NCBI GenBank assembly: GCA_016930275.1
Contig: JAFGHA010000002.1
Span: 1 to 39,354, forward strand
DNA from: Chitinispirillaceae bacterium
GTDB lineage: Bacteria > Fibrobacterota > Chitinivibrionia > Chitinivibrionales > Chitinispirillaceae
Direction: 5' to 3'
Length of the DNA: 39,354 bases
Below, piece after piece: positions 10,056 through 18,928 of this stretch (the stretch's first letter is position 1; every line of letters starts with the position of its first letter). A program made the translations under genes and the position numbers. The notes under the pieces are model-generated. The model did not search any database. It had not been told where the DNA came from and was given only the letters and a program-made list of their open reading frames with translations.

Positions 10056-11621
10056 CTACCGCTTCGGCCTAACCATACTTTGTACAACAGCCCTTTTTCC
10101 CACCTGCAGACAGGCAATCATCGTCTGAGAAGAACTTCGTACCACCTCCGGTAATGGAATACTTGCCTCGTGTACGGCGGAACGGGCTCCGTCAATCCTG
10201 GATACCAACCTTCCGGAGAGATCATAAAAAGAGAGGATCATGTTTTCAATATCGGTATTTCCGGCTCCGTCAACAAGGCACACTCCCTTCTCCGTATCGA
10301 TAATGACTACAAGTTCTCGGGTAGAATGCAGCGATGGAACGTCAATTTGAGCAAGGGTCGTGGGTTCCGTCTCCAGTTTCAGATCCGGACATCCGTAAAC
10401 CGAATAGGTGAGAATATTGGGCCACCAATGATTCTTCGAGGTGCTGTCACGCACGGTCCGCAGTGCATCACCCGCGGACATCTTATCGTGAATCATGTAG
10501 TAGGCGTACATATACCCCATTCCTGAATTCGACGGCGAATCCTTGAAACTGGTCTGTCCGATATAGCTGTTCGTTTCCCGTGTGGGCCCCGCAACGGTTA
10601 CCGCTCCCTGTCGCAGCAGCGCATAGGCGAGATTGAACGTGTCCTCGGGAAAGGCGCTGCTGCAGGATACCTGGAACACCATGGAAGGGTATCGGTCATC
10701 GAGGTACTGAGCTCTGTTGCTCCTGAATATGCCGATCACGCTCTGCGGCGAACTTCCGTGCGACCACCAGATACAGAACCCGAAAGGAGTACCGGCCCAT
10801 GCCTCCTGCATATTCGTTTCGGTGGCGCTCAGTCTGTCAACCGGCGGCGAGAAGTCGTATAACTCGTCAAGATAGGCGTCGGCATAGGAGTTGTACCGGT
10901 CGTAGATCCGGTAATAGTTCCAGGACGCCGGTATCAGGATACTGTCCTTGATCGCCTCGCCCAGCGGATACGCCGTCGTCTTCTCGTGCGTCGGCCGCAT
11001 GGCAAGCAGTGCGTTTTTACGCCACTCCCTCGAAGTCTCGTTCCTGTAGTCAATACTTTTTCTGATGATATGATCGAGGTCTTCCATCACTCCGTAATAG
11101 GGTATCCTGCCGACCGAAACCTCACTGTGATGATCCGCACCGCCGCTGACGCCGTAGTCGGTATTCACATCACCGTAATACCCGTCGCCGTTCGCGTCCC
11201 ACGTCCCCGAAAGTTCGGAATAGTAGAAATCGGTTGGTATTTCCCGATCGAGAAAGGTCTCGACGGTAATATCGTAGTAACACAGCTTCATCGGGACGTC
11301 GCCTGCAAGCGGATCCGGATTTCCTATAAGCAAGACATACCGGATTGAATCGGCTTTGTAATGTTCCTTGAGCCAGGCACGGATATTCTCCGCACGCTCA
11401 TCCGCCCCGGAAGCCCCCCACTCATCCTCCGTGACTAGGGCGACGCGATATCCCTCATCCCGTTCCTGATTGACAAGATTCGGCAGCTCGGTGGAGGAGT
11501 CAACGATGGCACGGGTGGTGATGATCACATAGTTTCCGGATGCTTCCACGATCTGTGCGGCGGCATAAAAGAAAAAAACTGTCACCAGCAGAAACGGGCA
11601 TGCAAACAGGTATCGAAGCAA
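10056..11621 (-). CDS. Secreted gingipain-like C25 cysteine protease with a C-terminal sorting-like tail
   Basis: This 521-residue protein starts at a TTG (11621) with AGAGGA a few nt upstream. It has a signal peptide (LLVTVFFFYAAAQ). The core follows peptidase family C25: YVLLIGNPD, VSVGRIPYY, catalytic His288 in IWWSHGSSPQ, catalytic Cys320 in QVSCSSAFPED, and the closing YGCPDLKL, equivalent to the GDPxL of gingipains. Residues ~445-521 (LSFYDLSGRLVSR and following) look like a type-A C-terminal domain of type IX secretion cargo. It is about half the length of the PorU sortase, so a secreted protease is more likely than the sortase itself. The first listed gene of a run with tgt and smr. 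Confidence 0.88.
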   Translation of the reverse strand: MLRYLFACPFLLVTVFFFYAAAQIVEASGNYVIITTRAIVDSSTELPNLVNQERDEGYRVALVTEDEWGASGADERAENIRAWLKEHYKADSIRYVLLIGNPDPLAGDVPMKLCYYDITVETFLDREIPTDFYYSELSGTWDANGDGYYGDVNTDYGVSGGADHHSEVSVGRIPYYGVMEDLDHIIRKSIDYRNETSREWRKNALLAMRPTHEKTTAYPLGEAIKDSILIPASWNYYRIYDRYNSYADAYLDELYDFSPPVDRLSATETNMQEAWAGTPFGFCIWWSHGSSPQSVIGIFRSNRAQYLDDRYPSMVFQVSCSSAFPEDTFNLAYALLRQGAVTVAGPTRETNSYIGQTSFKDSPSNSGMGYMYAYYMIHDKMSAGDALRTVRDSTSKNHWWPNILTYSVYGCPDLKLETEPTTLAQIDVPSLHSTRELVVIIDTEKGVCLVDGAGNTDIENMILSFYDLSGRLVSRIDGARSAVHEASIPLPEVVRSSSQTMIACLQVGKRAVVQSMVRPKR

Positions 11622-11869
11622 TGGAATCCTCTTTTATTGTAGGTGAAAGTATGGTCCGAACATGCACGCTATCCGGAGACATCCACTATAATATAGGTAA
11701 AAATATGCCGCAACCAACAACCATAACCAATGCGAACAAGAAGGCGTATTTCCACACACTCTGAATCTCCCGCTCCCACAACCTGCTTGCCGACCGTTTC
11801 CGGATGCAGTATTTTGTACAAATCTGTATACTACTCAAGCGGTTACCCCTCATCCGGAAAGGTCCTCAT
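11622..11869. other. Divergent promoter region between the C25 protease and CaiB-like genes
   Basis: This 248-nt region is AT-richer than its neighbours. A TATAAT lies at 11687-11692 on the plus strand without a convincing -35. I see no gene. Confidence 0.4.
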
Positions 11870-14245
11870 TTGACCACTCCCGAACTCACCACGACCGGCC
11901 TTCTCAACAACATTACCATTCTCGAAATCGGCAGTTCCGACGCGCTTCATGTTGCCGGAATGCTGCTCGCCGATCAGGGTGCAGCGGTTATCCGGATTGA
12001 ACTTTCAGATTACGCATCCCCGACACCGGAATATCATCGTATTACTGACCGGTCGAAACAGTTAGTCAGATGCAATCCCGCCACCGCCGGTGATCTGACC
12101 GCACTGCGGAAACTCGTGTCCGGTGTGGATATTCTCATCGATGATCTCGACGACAAACTGGCAGCGGCGTACCATCTGGAACAAAAACTTTTTGAAGAAA
12201 TCAACCGGTGCACAATCGTTCCCACGCTCCATTCCGATCGCCCCGACACCTGGAACGATACCACCGCTGCAGCTATGGCGGGAGTGTATGAGGACGGATT
12301 CAGATTCGGCAGCCCGCCCCGCTGCAATAATGTTGAAGTCACCGCCACGCTGGGAGCACTCTACACCATCAACGCTGTGGCGCAACTGCTGCTTGCGGGT
12401 CAACGGTTCAATACCGTTGATACAATCCGGATACCGCTCGACCGGATCTTACTGTTTGCTCAATCCATCACCATTATGATGCGATCACAACCGCCGGTCC
12501 GCTGGGAACCGTTCCGGTTCCTGGCGTCACCGTTTATGTGTACCTGGAAAGCTGCCGGCGGTACTTTCCTTTACCTGCATATAGGTATGCCGAGACACCT
12601 GAGGTCGTTTCTCTTCTACCTTGCCAAAATCGGTTACACCAGTGAAAAAGAACGTATCAGAAAAGCGTTGCATCCTGCTACCCGTCGTGATCCCATGTCC
12701 CTGCACAGCATCCGCGAAGGCAAGGAAATTACGAAAGTACTCCACCGGCTGTTTCTTCAGAAGACCGCCGACGAATGGGAGGAACTGCTCGGCATTGCAG
12801 GTCTCTGCTGCACGAAAATCCGGAGTTTTCAGGAGTGGTGCCGGCATCCGCAGGTGCAGATGACAAATCAGGTACTTGAAAGTACCGCTCCCGATGGGAA
12901 TCCACTCTCACTTCCCGGTGCTCTTTTTGTCTCGGGCCGACACCCCGATACGACAATTGCACCACCACTTGAAGCCCCGAGAGGCGACCTCAGCCGGGTA
13001 ACAGAATCACTACGGCGGAATGAAAGAGCTTCCGCCGACAAGGACCGCCACCTGCCGCTCGAAGGAATCCGTGTACTCGATCTCGGCAGGGTCATCGCAG
13101 GCCCCTACTGCGGGCGACTCTTCGCCGAGGCGGGAGCCGAGGTACTGCAGGTGTCGCTGCGGAACAACCATCTCAACTGGGAAGAATTCTTCGGTATCAT
13201 TTACAATACCGGCAAATCTTCTGTGGCGATTGATTTCAAGAGCCCCGAGGGGAAGGATGCCTTCCGGAAACTATTTGAATGGTTCAAACCGGATGTCGTT
13301 ATTCACAACTTCATGGATGATGCGGCAAAAAAAATCGGATGTGATTACGAGAGCTGCAAGAAACTGAAAGAGAACGTCGTTGTTGTCGACTTCGCCGCAT
13401 ATACACGAGGCGGTCCCTGGGAGAACTTTCTCGGAATGGAGCAGAATGTGCAAGCAACCAGCGGTATCATTTCCACCTTCAGCAGTGGAAGTGTTCCGCG
13501 TATAATGCCGGTTCCTCCGAATGATCTGAGTGCCGGACTTATCAGCGCCTTCGGAGCCCTTTTGTCACTGCTCGACAGAAAAAAAAGCGGACAAGGGAAC
13601 AGGATTACATCGTATATCTCTTTCCCCTCGATTCTGATGCACCTGCACTCGTTAAGCGGAAAGGTAATTGACGAGCACACCAGGACACTCAACCGGTATT
13701 TTAAAACAACCGACGGATACATTCTCTTATCGACCAGGCGCGATCACCTGAACGAACTGGCTGCCATCCCGCAAGCTGCCGCGCTCATCCGGGATACATC
13801 AGCAATCAACGAGAGTATGCTTGAGCGAATGTTCAAAAAACAGTCAACAGCGTGGTGGATTGCACAGATCCGCCGGATTGATACCGACGGTTCATTCCAT
13901 GTCGTTGCACGGAAGACACTTACGCAACTTCTGAAAAAAGAACTATCTGTACCGGATGCGCTTTTCAGCTATGCGTTTCACCCGGGATACGGAAGGGTGG
14001 TATATTCAAAACCGCCGCTCAGCAGCAACTGCCAGTTGCAATCGATAACTCCAGCGCAGTACCCTGGAAGTGACACAGTCACGCTTCTCGAAAAACTCGG
14101 AATCGATCCAACGCATCACGCCCCTGAAATCCCGAAAGCCGACGACAAACCGGTGTCGCTAAATACGCGTATATGGTGGATTCTCAAGCAGATCAAATGG
14201 CTTTCGGTGATAGCCTACCGTAATCGTTTTCTGAAGGGCTTCTGA
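11870..14245 (+). CDS. Double-domain CaiB/BaiF (class III) CoA-transferase family protein
   Basis: Two copies of the class III CoA-transferase fold are fused in one chain, 791 residues from the TTG at 11870. That TTG has GGAAAGG seven nt upstream; an ATG at 11804 without a ribosome site would add 22 residues. The second half starts at LEGIRVLDLGRVIAGPYCG and keeps SGI, the PPNDLSAG segment with the presumed catalytic Asp, and GQGNRITSYIS. The first half starts at LLNNITILEIGSSD and is more divergent. At the equivalent of PPND it reads PPRCNNV, so the Asp seems to be absent, by my hand alignment. Single-chain tandem proteins of this family include DddD-like and carnitine-type enzymes; the substrate here is unknown. 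Confidence 0.85.
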   Translation: MTTPELTTTGLLNNITILEIGSSDALHVAGMLLADQGAAVIRIELSDYASPTPEYHRITDRSKQLVRCNPATAGDLTALRKLVSGVDILIDDLDDKLAAAYHLEQKLFEEINRCTIVPTLHSDRPDTWNDTTAAAMAGVYEDGFRFGSPPRCNNVEVTATLGALYTINAVAQLLLAGQRFNTVDTIRIPLDRILLFAQSITIMMRSQPPVRWEPFRFLASPFMCTWKAAGGTFLYLHIGMPRHLRSFLFYLAKIGYTSEKERIRKALHPATRRDPMSLHSIREGKEITKVLHRLFLQKTADEWEELLGIAGLCCTKIRSFQEWCRHPQVQMTNQVLESTAPDGNPLSLPGALFVSGRHPDTTIAPPLEAPRGDLSRVTESLRRNERASADKDRHLPLEGIRVLDLGRVIAGPYCGRLFAEAGAEVLQVSLRNNHLNWEEFFGIIYNTGKSSVAIDFKSPEGKDAFRKLFEWFKPDVVIHNFMDDAAKKIGCDYESCKKLKENVVVVDFAAYTRGGPWENFLGMEQNVQATSGIISTFSSGSVPRIMPVPPNDLSAGLISAFGALLSLLDRKKSGQGNRITSYISFPSILMHLHSLSGKVIDEHTRTLNRYFKTTDGYILLSTRRDHLNELAAIPQAAALIRDTSAINESMLERMFKKQSTAWWIAQIRRIDTDGSFHVVARKTLTQLLKKELSVPDALFSYAFHPGYGRVVYSKPPLSSNCQLQSITPAQYPGSDTVTLLEKLGIDPTHHAPEIPKADDKPVSLNTRIWWILKQIKWLSVIAYRNRFLKGF

Positions 14246-14304
14246 GCATTGCACCGGGAGTGATACGGTACAACAGGCTGAGTCGGAAAGCTGGAAGTGA
14301 CTGT

Positions 14305-14766
14305 TCAGGTCAGGTACGTCATCAACGTCGGAATCGAGAGCGGTTTTTCCAGCAGGGTACAACCGTGTTTCTCGAGTGAATGTGCCTGTTGACTATGTAT
14401 ATCCTTCGTGCACACAAAAATGTTCAGTGATGACGAAACCGATTTCACCACCGTGAGTAGATTCACTCCGAGGTGATAATCCGATGGCGGATCAATATCG
14501 ATAATCAGATGCGGAATGGATTTCTCCATGATAAAGTCGACGGCGGTATCCACGTCAGTCATCGGGGTCGGTTCACACCGGCTTCCGAGAGAATGTAACA
14601 GATTGATCAGAAATGGTGATTTCTGCCCGAAAACAACAACCGGTATCTTCTGAGAGGTGGAAGCACCGGTAAAATCCGTTGCCGATTTTGCGTGATGGAC
14701 TTTTTTTCTGCTTTTATTGCGTTGCAGTTCTTCGAGGATTTTTTTCCGGTTGGCTTCAAAATTCAT
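14305..14766 (-). CDS. Degenerate response-regulator receiver protein (153 aa)
   Basis: A basic N-terminal ~40 residues precede a receiver-like fold. PHLIIDIDPP carries the presumed phosphoacceptor Asp90, Thr120 lies in IFVCTKD and Lys141 in LLEKPL. The usual acidic pair after strand 1 is missing (PVVVFGQKSP), so Mg2+ binding and phosphorylation are doubtful. There is no output domain. The ATG has no Shine-Dalgarno, and a perfect TATAAT ends six nt upstream, which suggests a leaderless mRNA. It lies downstream of the beta-helix gene on the same strand and converges with the CoA-transferase gene. Confidence 0.7.
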   Translation of the reverse strand: MNFEANRKKILEELQRNKSRKKVHHAKSATDFTGASTSQKIPVVVFGQKSPFLINLLHSLGSRCEPTPMTDVDTAVDFIMEKSIPHLIIDIDPPSDYHLGVNLLTVVKSVSSSLNIFVCTKDIHSQQAHSLEKHGCTLLEKPLSIPTLMTYLT

Positions 14767-14772
14767 AGCAAA

Positions 14773-14801
14773 ATTATAAATGTAAATGGAGAGAAAAGCA
14801 A
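14773..14801 (-). promoter_or_regulatory. Promoter of the degenerate receiver gene, placed for a leaderless transcript
   Basis: The reverse strand reads TTGCTT (14801-14796), a 17-nt spacer, TATAAT (14778-14773), then six nt to the ATG. The -10 is perfect and the -35 poor. Transcription would start at or next to the start codon. Confidence 0.5.
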
Positions 14802-14881
14802 GCGGGATTTTCAGAAAATATAATAAGTTGTACCGTCTTTAATTGGAATCCCCCCTCTGCAATATATGGAGGACGACTGGT

Positions 14882-16330
14882 TCACGGCCGTAATGGTGAA
14901 AATACTTCCTTATTCCCCTGTTTCCCCGAGACCCGTATCCGTATTCCACTTGCGGGCGATTTTTCAGGCGTTTTCACCCGTCTGCCAAGCAATGAACAGC
15001 AGTACCCGGAAGATGCCCTACCGATACAATTCACACGTGTGCAGGTGAGTGCCGGAATTACACCGGCACCATTGTACTCATCGGCACCGATATCGGGTAA
15101 TTCTTCACGCACTTCACCATCAATGTCCACTCCAGCATCTCCCAGCTGTATCGCACCATCAACTGCCGACAGCCCCCCATCGGCAAGATGAAGGTCAGCG
15201 TTCTGCACGTCAACAAAAAAATCAGCTCCGGCAGCTGGAAGATTATAACCAATGTTACTCTCCTTTACGCCGTCCCGTTCTACTATCTGCTGGCTGACCA
15301 GATTGTTCAGGATCTCGATACTCTCGACCCACCGGTATTCGATAGAACTGAACGGATCATCGGCACTGAAAACCTTATTATGAAAAACCCGCGTCCCGAA
15401 AGCACTCCAGATCTCGATTCCGGACTCGAGATGAATTCCGGACCTGTTGCAGATGGTATTGTTCCTGATGATGCCGCCGAGGTGATCAAAATAAGGGTCC
15501 TCGCCTGCGCCGTCCTTATATTCACGCACCAGTCCATCCGCAGACTGCTTCATCCCGAATCCGATGCCACGGTACACATCCTCAAACCGGTTATTTTCGA
15601 CGACAGTGCCCCGCGACCTGCTCCAGAAATGAACCGCATGCTCCATCAGCCTGCCTTCCCGCTGAATATTGCGAAAATGGTTCCAGCGAATAACCCATCC
15701 CAGGCCCCCGTGAACATCGATTCCGCCTGTATAGAAATACTCACCCATGTCCTGCATGACCGAATTATCCACGAATTCGATCAGACACCCCTCCACGATG
15801 CCGCTGTCGACCCAGAACAGTGACGATTCATTGCCGGTGGAATTGACCTTGATCAGCTGCTGACCGCAGTCGTACACATGCAGGTTGTGCAGCATGCAAC
15901 CGCTCACCTGACTGTTTGCAGGCGGGTAGATATGAATGCCATGGTCGCGCGCATACCTGACCGTCAGATCGACCAGATGCACATCGGAAGCGGTAATTGC
16001 CACCACTTCGGGCGTAAAGTTCATCCGGTCGAGGGAACCACCACCCGGATTACCGTCGAGTATCACGCTGTCGCGGTTGCCGCTCTTCGAACGGATAGTG
16101 ATGCTGTCAACTGTCACCTGAAGATTGGAATATATGGAATAAACACCATTCCTCAGCCGGACGACCGTACCCGGCGAAACCGATCCGAGTACGGCCTGAA
16201 GATCCTCTTCCGGAGATACCTCCGTACTGTTCTGCCGCTCGACTGAATATTCCGGACACTGACCGGTGATCCAGGCAAGACCAAACGTAAAGAAGAAAAC
16301 CGCTGTTTTAACAAAAAAACGACTATACAT
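14882..16330 (-). CDS. Secreted right-handed parallel beta-helix protein
   Basis: I choose the ATG at 16330, giving MYSRFFVKTAVFFFTFGL, because GAGGAG lies six nt upstream; earlier in-frame codons lack a site. A signal peptide is followed by a domain resembling right-handed parallel beta-helix proteins (PF13229 and polysaccharide-lyase-like): VVRLRNGVYS, VEGCLIEFVDN, IRWNHFRNI, VVENNRFEDV, IRNNTICN, IEILNNLVS. A segment DVDIDGEVREELPDIGADE near the C-terminus is typical of these proteins. The last ~40 residues (LLGRRVK...ASGIRIRVSG) resemble a type IX sorting tail. Likely acts on or binds polysaccharide; the catalytic residues cannot be assigned by eye. Confidence 0.82.
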   Translation of the reverse strand: MYSRFFVKTAVFFFTFGLAWITGQCPEYSVERQNSTEVSPEEDLQAVLGSVSPGTVVRLRNGVYSIYSNLQVTVDSITIRSKSGNRDSVILDGNPGGGSLDRMNFTPEVVAITASDVHLVDLTVRYARDHGIHIYPPANSQVSGCMLHNLHVYDCGQQLIKVNSTGNESSLFWVDSGIVEGCLIEFVDNSVMQDMGEYFYTGGIDVHGGLGWVIRWNHFRNIQREGRLMEHAVHFWSRSRGTVVENNRFEDVYRGIGFGMKQSADGLVREYKDGAGEDPYFDHLGGIIRNNTICNRSGIHLESGIEIWSAFGTRVFHNKVFSADDPFSSIEYRWVESIEILNNLVSQQIVERDGVKESNIGYNLPAAGADFFVDVQNADLHLADGGLSAVDGAIQLGDAGVDIDGEVREELPDIGADEYNGAGVIPALTCTRVNCIGRASSGYCCSLLGRRVKTPEKSPASGIRIRVSGKQGNKEVFSPLRP

Positions 16331-16641
16331 ATTCATCTCCTCGCCTCGAAACAACGATTTTTCGTTTTTCCCGGTTCCCAAGTCTGATTACTGGAAAAAT
16401 GTAACAACAGCTTCTGCAACCGCAGACGGTAATATACCCGATACAATACCTTACTGTTATTTTCATTTTACGGGACTCATAAAGCAACCGAAATCAATGC
16501 ACCTCAGGGGCTGCAGGTGAGCGAATGGTATCTGATCGGTTTGAATGGAGTTTTCAGATCTGATTTTCACGAGACTTTTCACATGACCATTAATTCCCCG
16601 CAGAGCACGTACCGCTCAGTGCACCGATATATTTTCAGAGT
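16331..16641. other. Intergenic region between the divergent beta-helix and glycosyltransferase genes
   Basis: This 311-nt gap holds the leaders of two divergent genes. I found no protein gene, strong hairpin or convincing -35/-10 pair. Confidence 0.4.
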
Positions 16642-17511
16642 ATGGCCAGAAAATCCACGCGCAGCAGTAATTCAATCAAAATAAACTACGAAGGTTCATT
16701 ATTTGTTCACCACAGTCTGGGAATGGTTAACCGGGAACTGCTGTCGGAACTCGTAAAGTTTCCGAATCTCGATATAAGGCATATACCCTTCGAAACGGAT
16801 CAGTTCACTCCCGGATCAGACTCCAAATACAGGCAGCTGACTTCTATTAAAAAAAAACCGCACCCCGATGCTGATATTCACATCCGTCATCGCTGGCCTC
16901 CGGATTTCACCCGTCCGCCTTCGGGAAAATTCATCCTGATGCAACCCTGGGAATACGGCAGTCTGCCGGTCAGCTGGTGTCGTGCGATCACTGATACCGT
17001 GGATGAAGTCTGGGTATACAGCCGTTTTCTGAAAGTCTGCTACGAACGTTCAGGTATTCCGGCGGAGAAAGTGAAAGTAGTACCGCTGGGTATTGATCCA
17101 CGGCAATTCAATCCGGATGTGCGCCCCCTCTCCTGGATCCGGGAAATGTGCGGCAATCGTTACACGTTTCTGTTCAACGGCGGAGTTACTACCCGAAAAG
17201 GCTCAGATATTCTCATCAATGCCTATTTAAGTGAATTTTCAGCAGATGAGCAGGTCTGTCTTGTTATCAAAGATTCACCGGTATACGTGAAAGGCATGGC
17301 CGAAAAAGTTCAGGAACTGACAAACCGTACCGACATAGCACGAATTATTTATACCTCACGGGATATCAGTCATGAGGAATTGCCGAACCTTTACGCATCG
17401 GCGGACTGTTACGTCCACCCCTACCGTGCCGAAGGATACGGTCTGCCGATTGCCGAGGCAATGGCCTGTGGAAAGCCGGTAATCGTTACCGGGGGGGGGG
17501 GCGTGTCTTGA
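16642..17511 (+). CDS. GT4-family glycosyltransferase, catalytic part, ending early at an 11-G tract
   Basis: The reading frame encodes 289 residues of a glycosyltransferase family 4 (GT-B) protein: VDEVWVYSRF, VKVVPLGIDPRQF, YTFLFNGGVTTRKGSD and the nucleotide-sugar motif HPYRAEGYGLPIAEAMACGKPVIVT in pieces. It then enters a run of 11 G and stops seven bases after the tract (TGA 17509-17511). Removing one G joins it to the downstream frame, giving VTGGGACLDFVPPDGGYF, the normal family continuation. The rejoined gene (16642-18166) would encode about 507 residues. The cause may be an assembly or sequencing error, a true mutation, or reversible slippage. Likely role is surface glycan or glycoprotein glycosylation. 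Confidence 0.85.
   Translation: MARKSTRSSNSIKINYEGSLFVHHSLGMVNRELLSELVKFPNLDIRHIPFETDQFTPGSDSKYRQLTSIKKKPHPDADIHIRHRWPPDFTRPPSGKFILMQPWEYGSLPVSWCRAITDTVDEVWVYSRFLKVCYERSGIPAEKVKVVPLGIDPRQFNPDVRPLSWIREMCGNRYTFLFNGGVTTRKGSDILINAYLSEFSADEQVCLVIKDSPVYVKGMAEKVQELTNRTDIARIIYTSRDISHEELPNLYASADCYVHPYRAEGYGLPIAEAMACGKPVIVTGGGGVS
17491..17501 (+). repeat. Homopolymeric tract of 11 G inside the glycosyltransferase gene
   Basis: Eleven consecutive G lie at the codon where the reading frame is lost. Ten G (or seven or thirteen) would restore it. Confidence 0.95.
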
Positions 17512-17560
17512 CTTCGTTCCACCTGATGGCGGTTATTTCATCAGATGCTCACTCGAGACC

Positions 17561-18166
17561 ATGCATGAGAAAAAGGTAAGCGACCTTCAAACGGTGGATT
17601 ATCCCTTCTGGCTTCTTCCCGATTCCGATCATCTCCGCTCGCTGCTGCGGTATGTATTCACCCATAAAAAAAAGGCGCGGGAACGCGGAATGCTGGCGGG
17701 AAATGATCTTCGTTCCATCCATCACTGGGAAACCGCGGCTTCGATCGCGGAACAGCGGATTCGTACCCTGATCGGAGGACTTCAGAAGCATACCGCTCCA
17801 GAGGATGCACTCCTCCAGCGGAATGAGCGTATCGATCATGCGATATCGCTGCTGCAAACCGGTGCCTACGAAGAAGCGACCGATGCATTCCAGAAAATTC
17901 TGCTCCGGTATGGTGAAAACAGTCTCGCCTACGAAGGACTCGCCATTGCCGCTTTTTATCATAAAAACTACGACGAAGCCTGCAACCTTTTCGCCGCCGC
18001 CAACCGAATAAGCACCGACAGCATCGATATCATCGTCAACTGGTACGAAGCGGCGAAACTCACGGGTACCACCAGTCAACTGGCTGTACCGGTACAACGG
18101 GCACTCCAGTTCCACTGCGATGACGATGAACTGCGAGCCATTGCGGTGGATCTGAACATTTTATAA
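17561..18166 (+). CDS. Out-of-frame C-terminal part of the glycosyltransferase with TPR repeats
   Basis: This 201-residue frame continues the glycosyltransferase in the next frame; the frame is open and homologous from about 17498, and the ATG at 17561 has no ribosome site, so it is probably not an independent gene. It begins with the end of the GT-B domain (LRSLLRYVFTHKKKARERG, a C-terminal helix typical of GT4). Residues ~85-185 are about three TPR-like repeats (ISLLQTGAYEEATDAFQKIL, LAIAAFYHKNYDEACNLF). It converges with the pseudouridine synthase gene with three bases between the stops. Confidence 0.75.
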   Translation: MHEKKVSDLQTVDYPFWLLPDSDHLRSLLRYVFTHKKKARERGMLAGNDLRSIHHWETAASIAEQRIRTLIGGLQKHTAPEDALLQRNERIDHAISLLQTGAYEEATDAFQKILLRYGENSLAYEGLAIAAFYHKNYDEACNLFAAANRISTDSIDIIVNWYEAAKLTGTTSQLAVPVQRALQFHCDDDELRAIAVDLNIL

Positions 18167-18169
18167 CAA

Positions 18170-18928
18170 TTATCGCGGATATCCGGTTCGTTTGAGTGCC
18201 GCGATTTCACTGGGCAGCAGCGGTCGCAGTTCACCGGGTGCAAGATTCCCAAGCTTTATAGATGCGAATCGTATCCGCCGCAACCTTCCCACGAGTATCC
18301 TGAGTGTCTCGAACATTCTCCGTAGCTGCCGGTTTTTTCCTTCATAGAGATCGATTTCATACCAGTACTGCACCCGCTTCGTTTCGGGCATTGAGAGTTG
18401 CCGTACCGCCCCGGCACGCAGCAGCTGGCCTTCGGAGGAAACCCCTTCCATCAATTGTGAAATTTCATCGGAAGTGAGACGACGCTCCAGTTTCACCTGA
18501 TACGTTTTTTTTATGTGATACCGGGGGTGCGTGAGCGCATGAATGAGATCGCCGTCGTTGGTCAGCAACAGCAGTCCTTCCGACTGATAATCAAGGCGCC
18601 CCATATACCGGAGATGACGGACTTCACGGCCCGTTTTTTCAAGTTCCGTATAGACGGTCGGTCTCCCCTGCGGATCACGGGCGGTAACCATCACCTCGCG
18701 TGGTTTGTACCAGGCCCAGTACTCCAGTGCGGCAATCCGTTTCACCACACGGCCACGGTATTCGATGCGGTCGGAATCGGGATTGACTTTACTGCCCATC
18801 TCCGTTACCCTGGTGCCATTGCAGTATATGTGACCGGAGGCGATCAGTTCATCACATTTCCTCCGGGAACCGATCCCGCACTGTGCCAGATAGCGGTTGA
18901 GTCGCACCTCCGCGGCTGATTCTTTCAT
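18170..18928 (-). CDS. RluB/RsuA-family 23S/16S rRNA pseudouridine synthase
   Basis: This 252-residue protein has an N-terminal S4 RNA-binding domain (RLNRYLAQCGIGSRRKCDELI). The RsuA-type catalytic domain has the active-site Asp in GRLDYQSEGLLLLTNDG, followed by HPRYHIKKTYQV and the EGKNRQLRRMF motif. It isomerises a uridine in rRNA. It is closest in layout to RluB, but the exact target cannot be fixed, so I give no symbol. Its ATG overlaps the DUF512 stop by four bases (ATGA), implying coupled translation. Confidence 0.9.
   Translation of the reverse strand: MKESAAEVRLNRYLAQCGIGSRRKCDELIASGHIYCNGTRVTEMGSKVNPDSDRIEYRGRVVKRIAALEYWAWYKPREVMVTARDPQGRPTVYTELEKTGREVRHLRYMGRLDYQSEGLLLLTNDGDLIHALTHPRYHIKKTYQVKLERRLTSDEISQLMEGVSSEGQLLRAGAVRQLSMPETKRVQYWYEIDLYEGKNRQLRRMFETLRILVGRLRRIRFASIKLGNLAPGELRPLLPSEIAALKRTGYPR

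Noticed and set aside
15188..15823. 211-residue plus-strand ORF
   Set aside because: Antisense to the beta-helix gene, whose reverse-strand reading has signal peptide and clear repeats.
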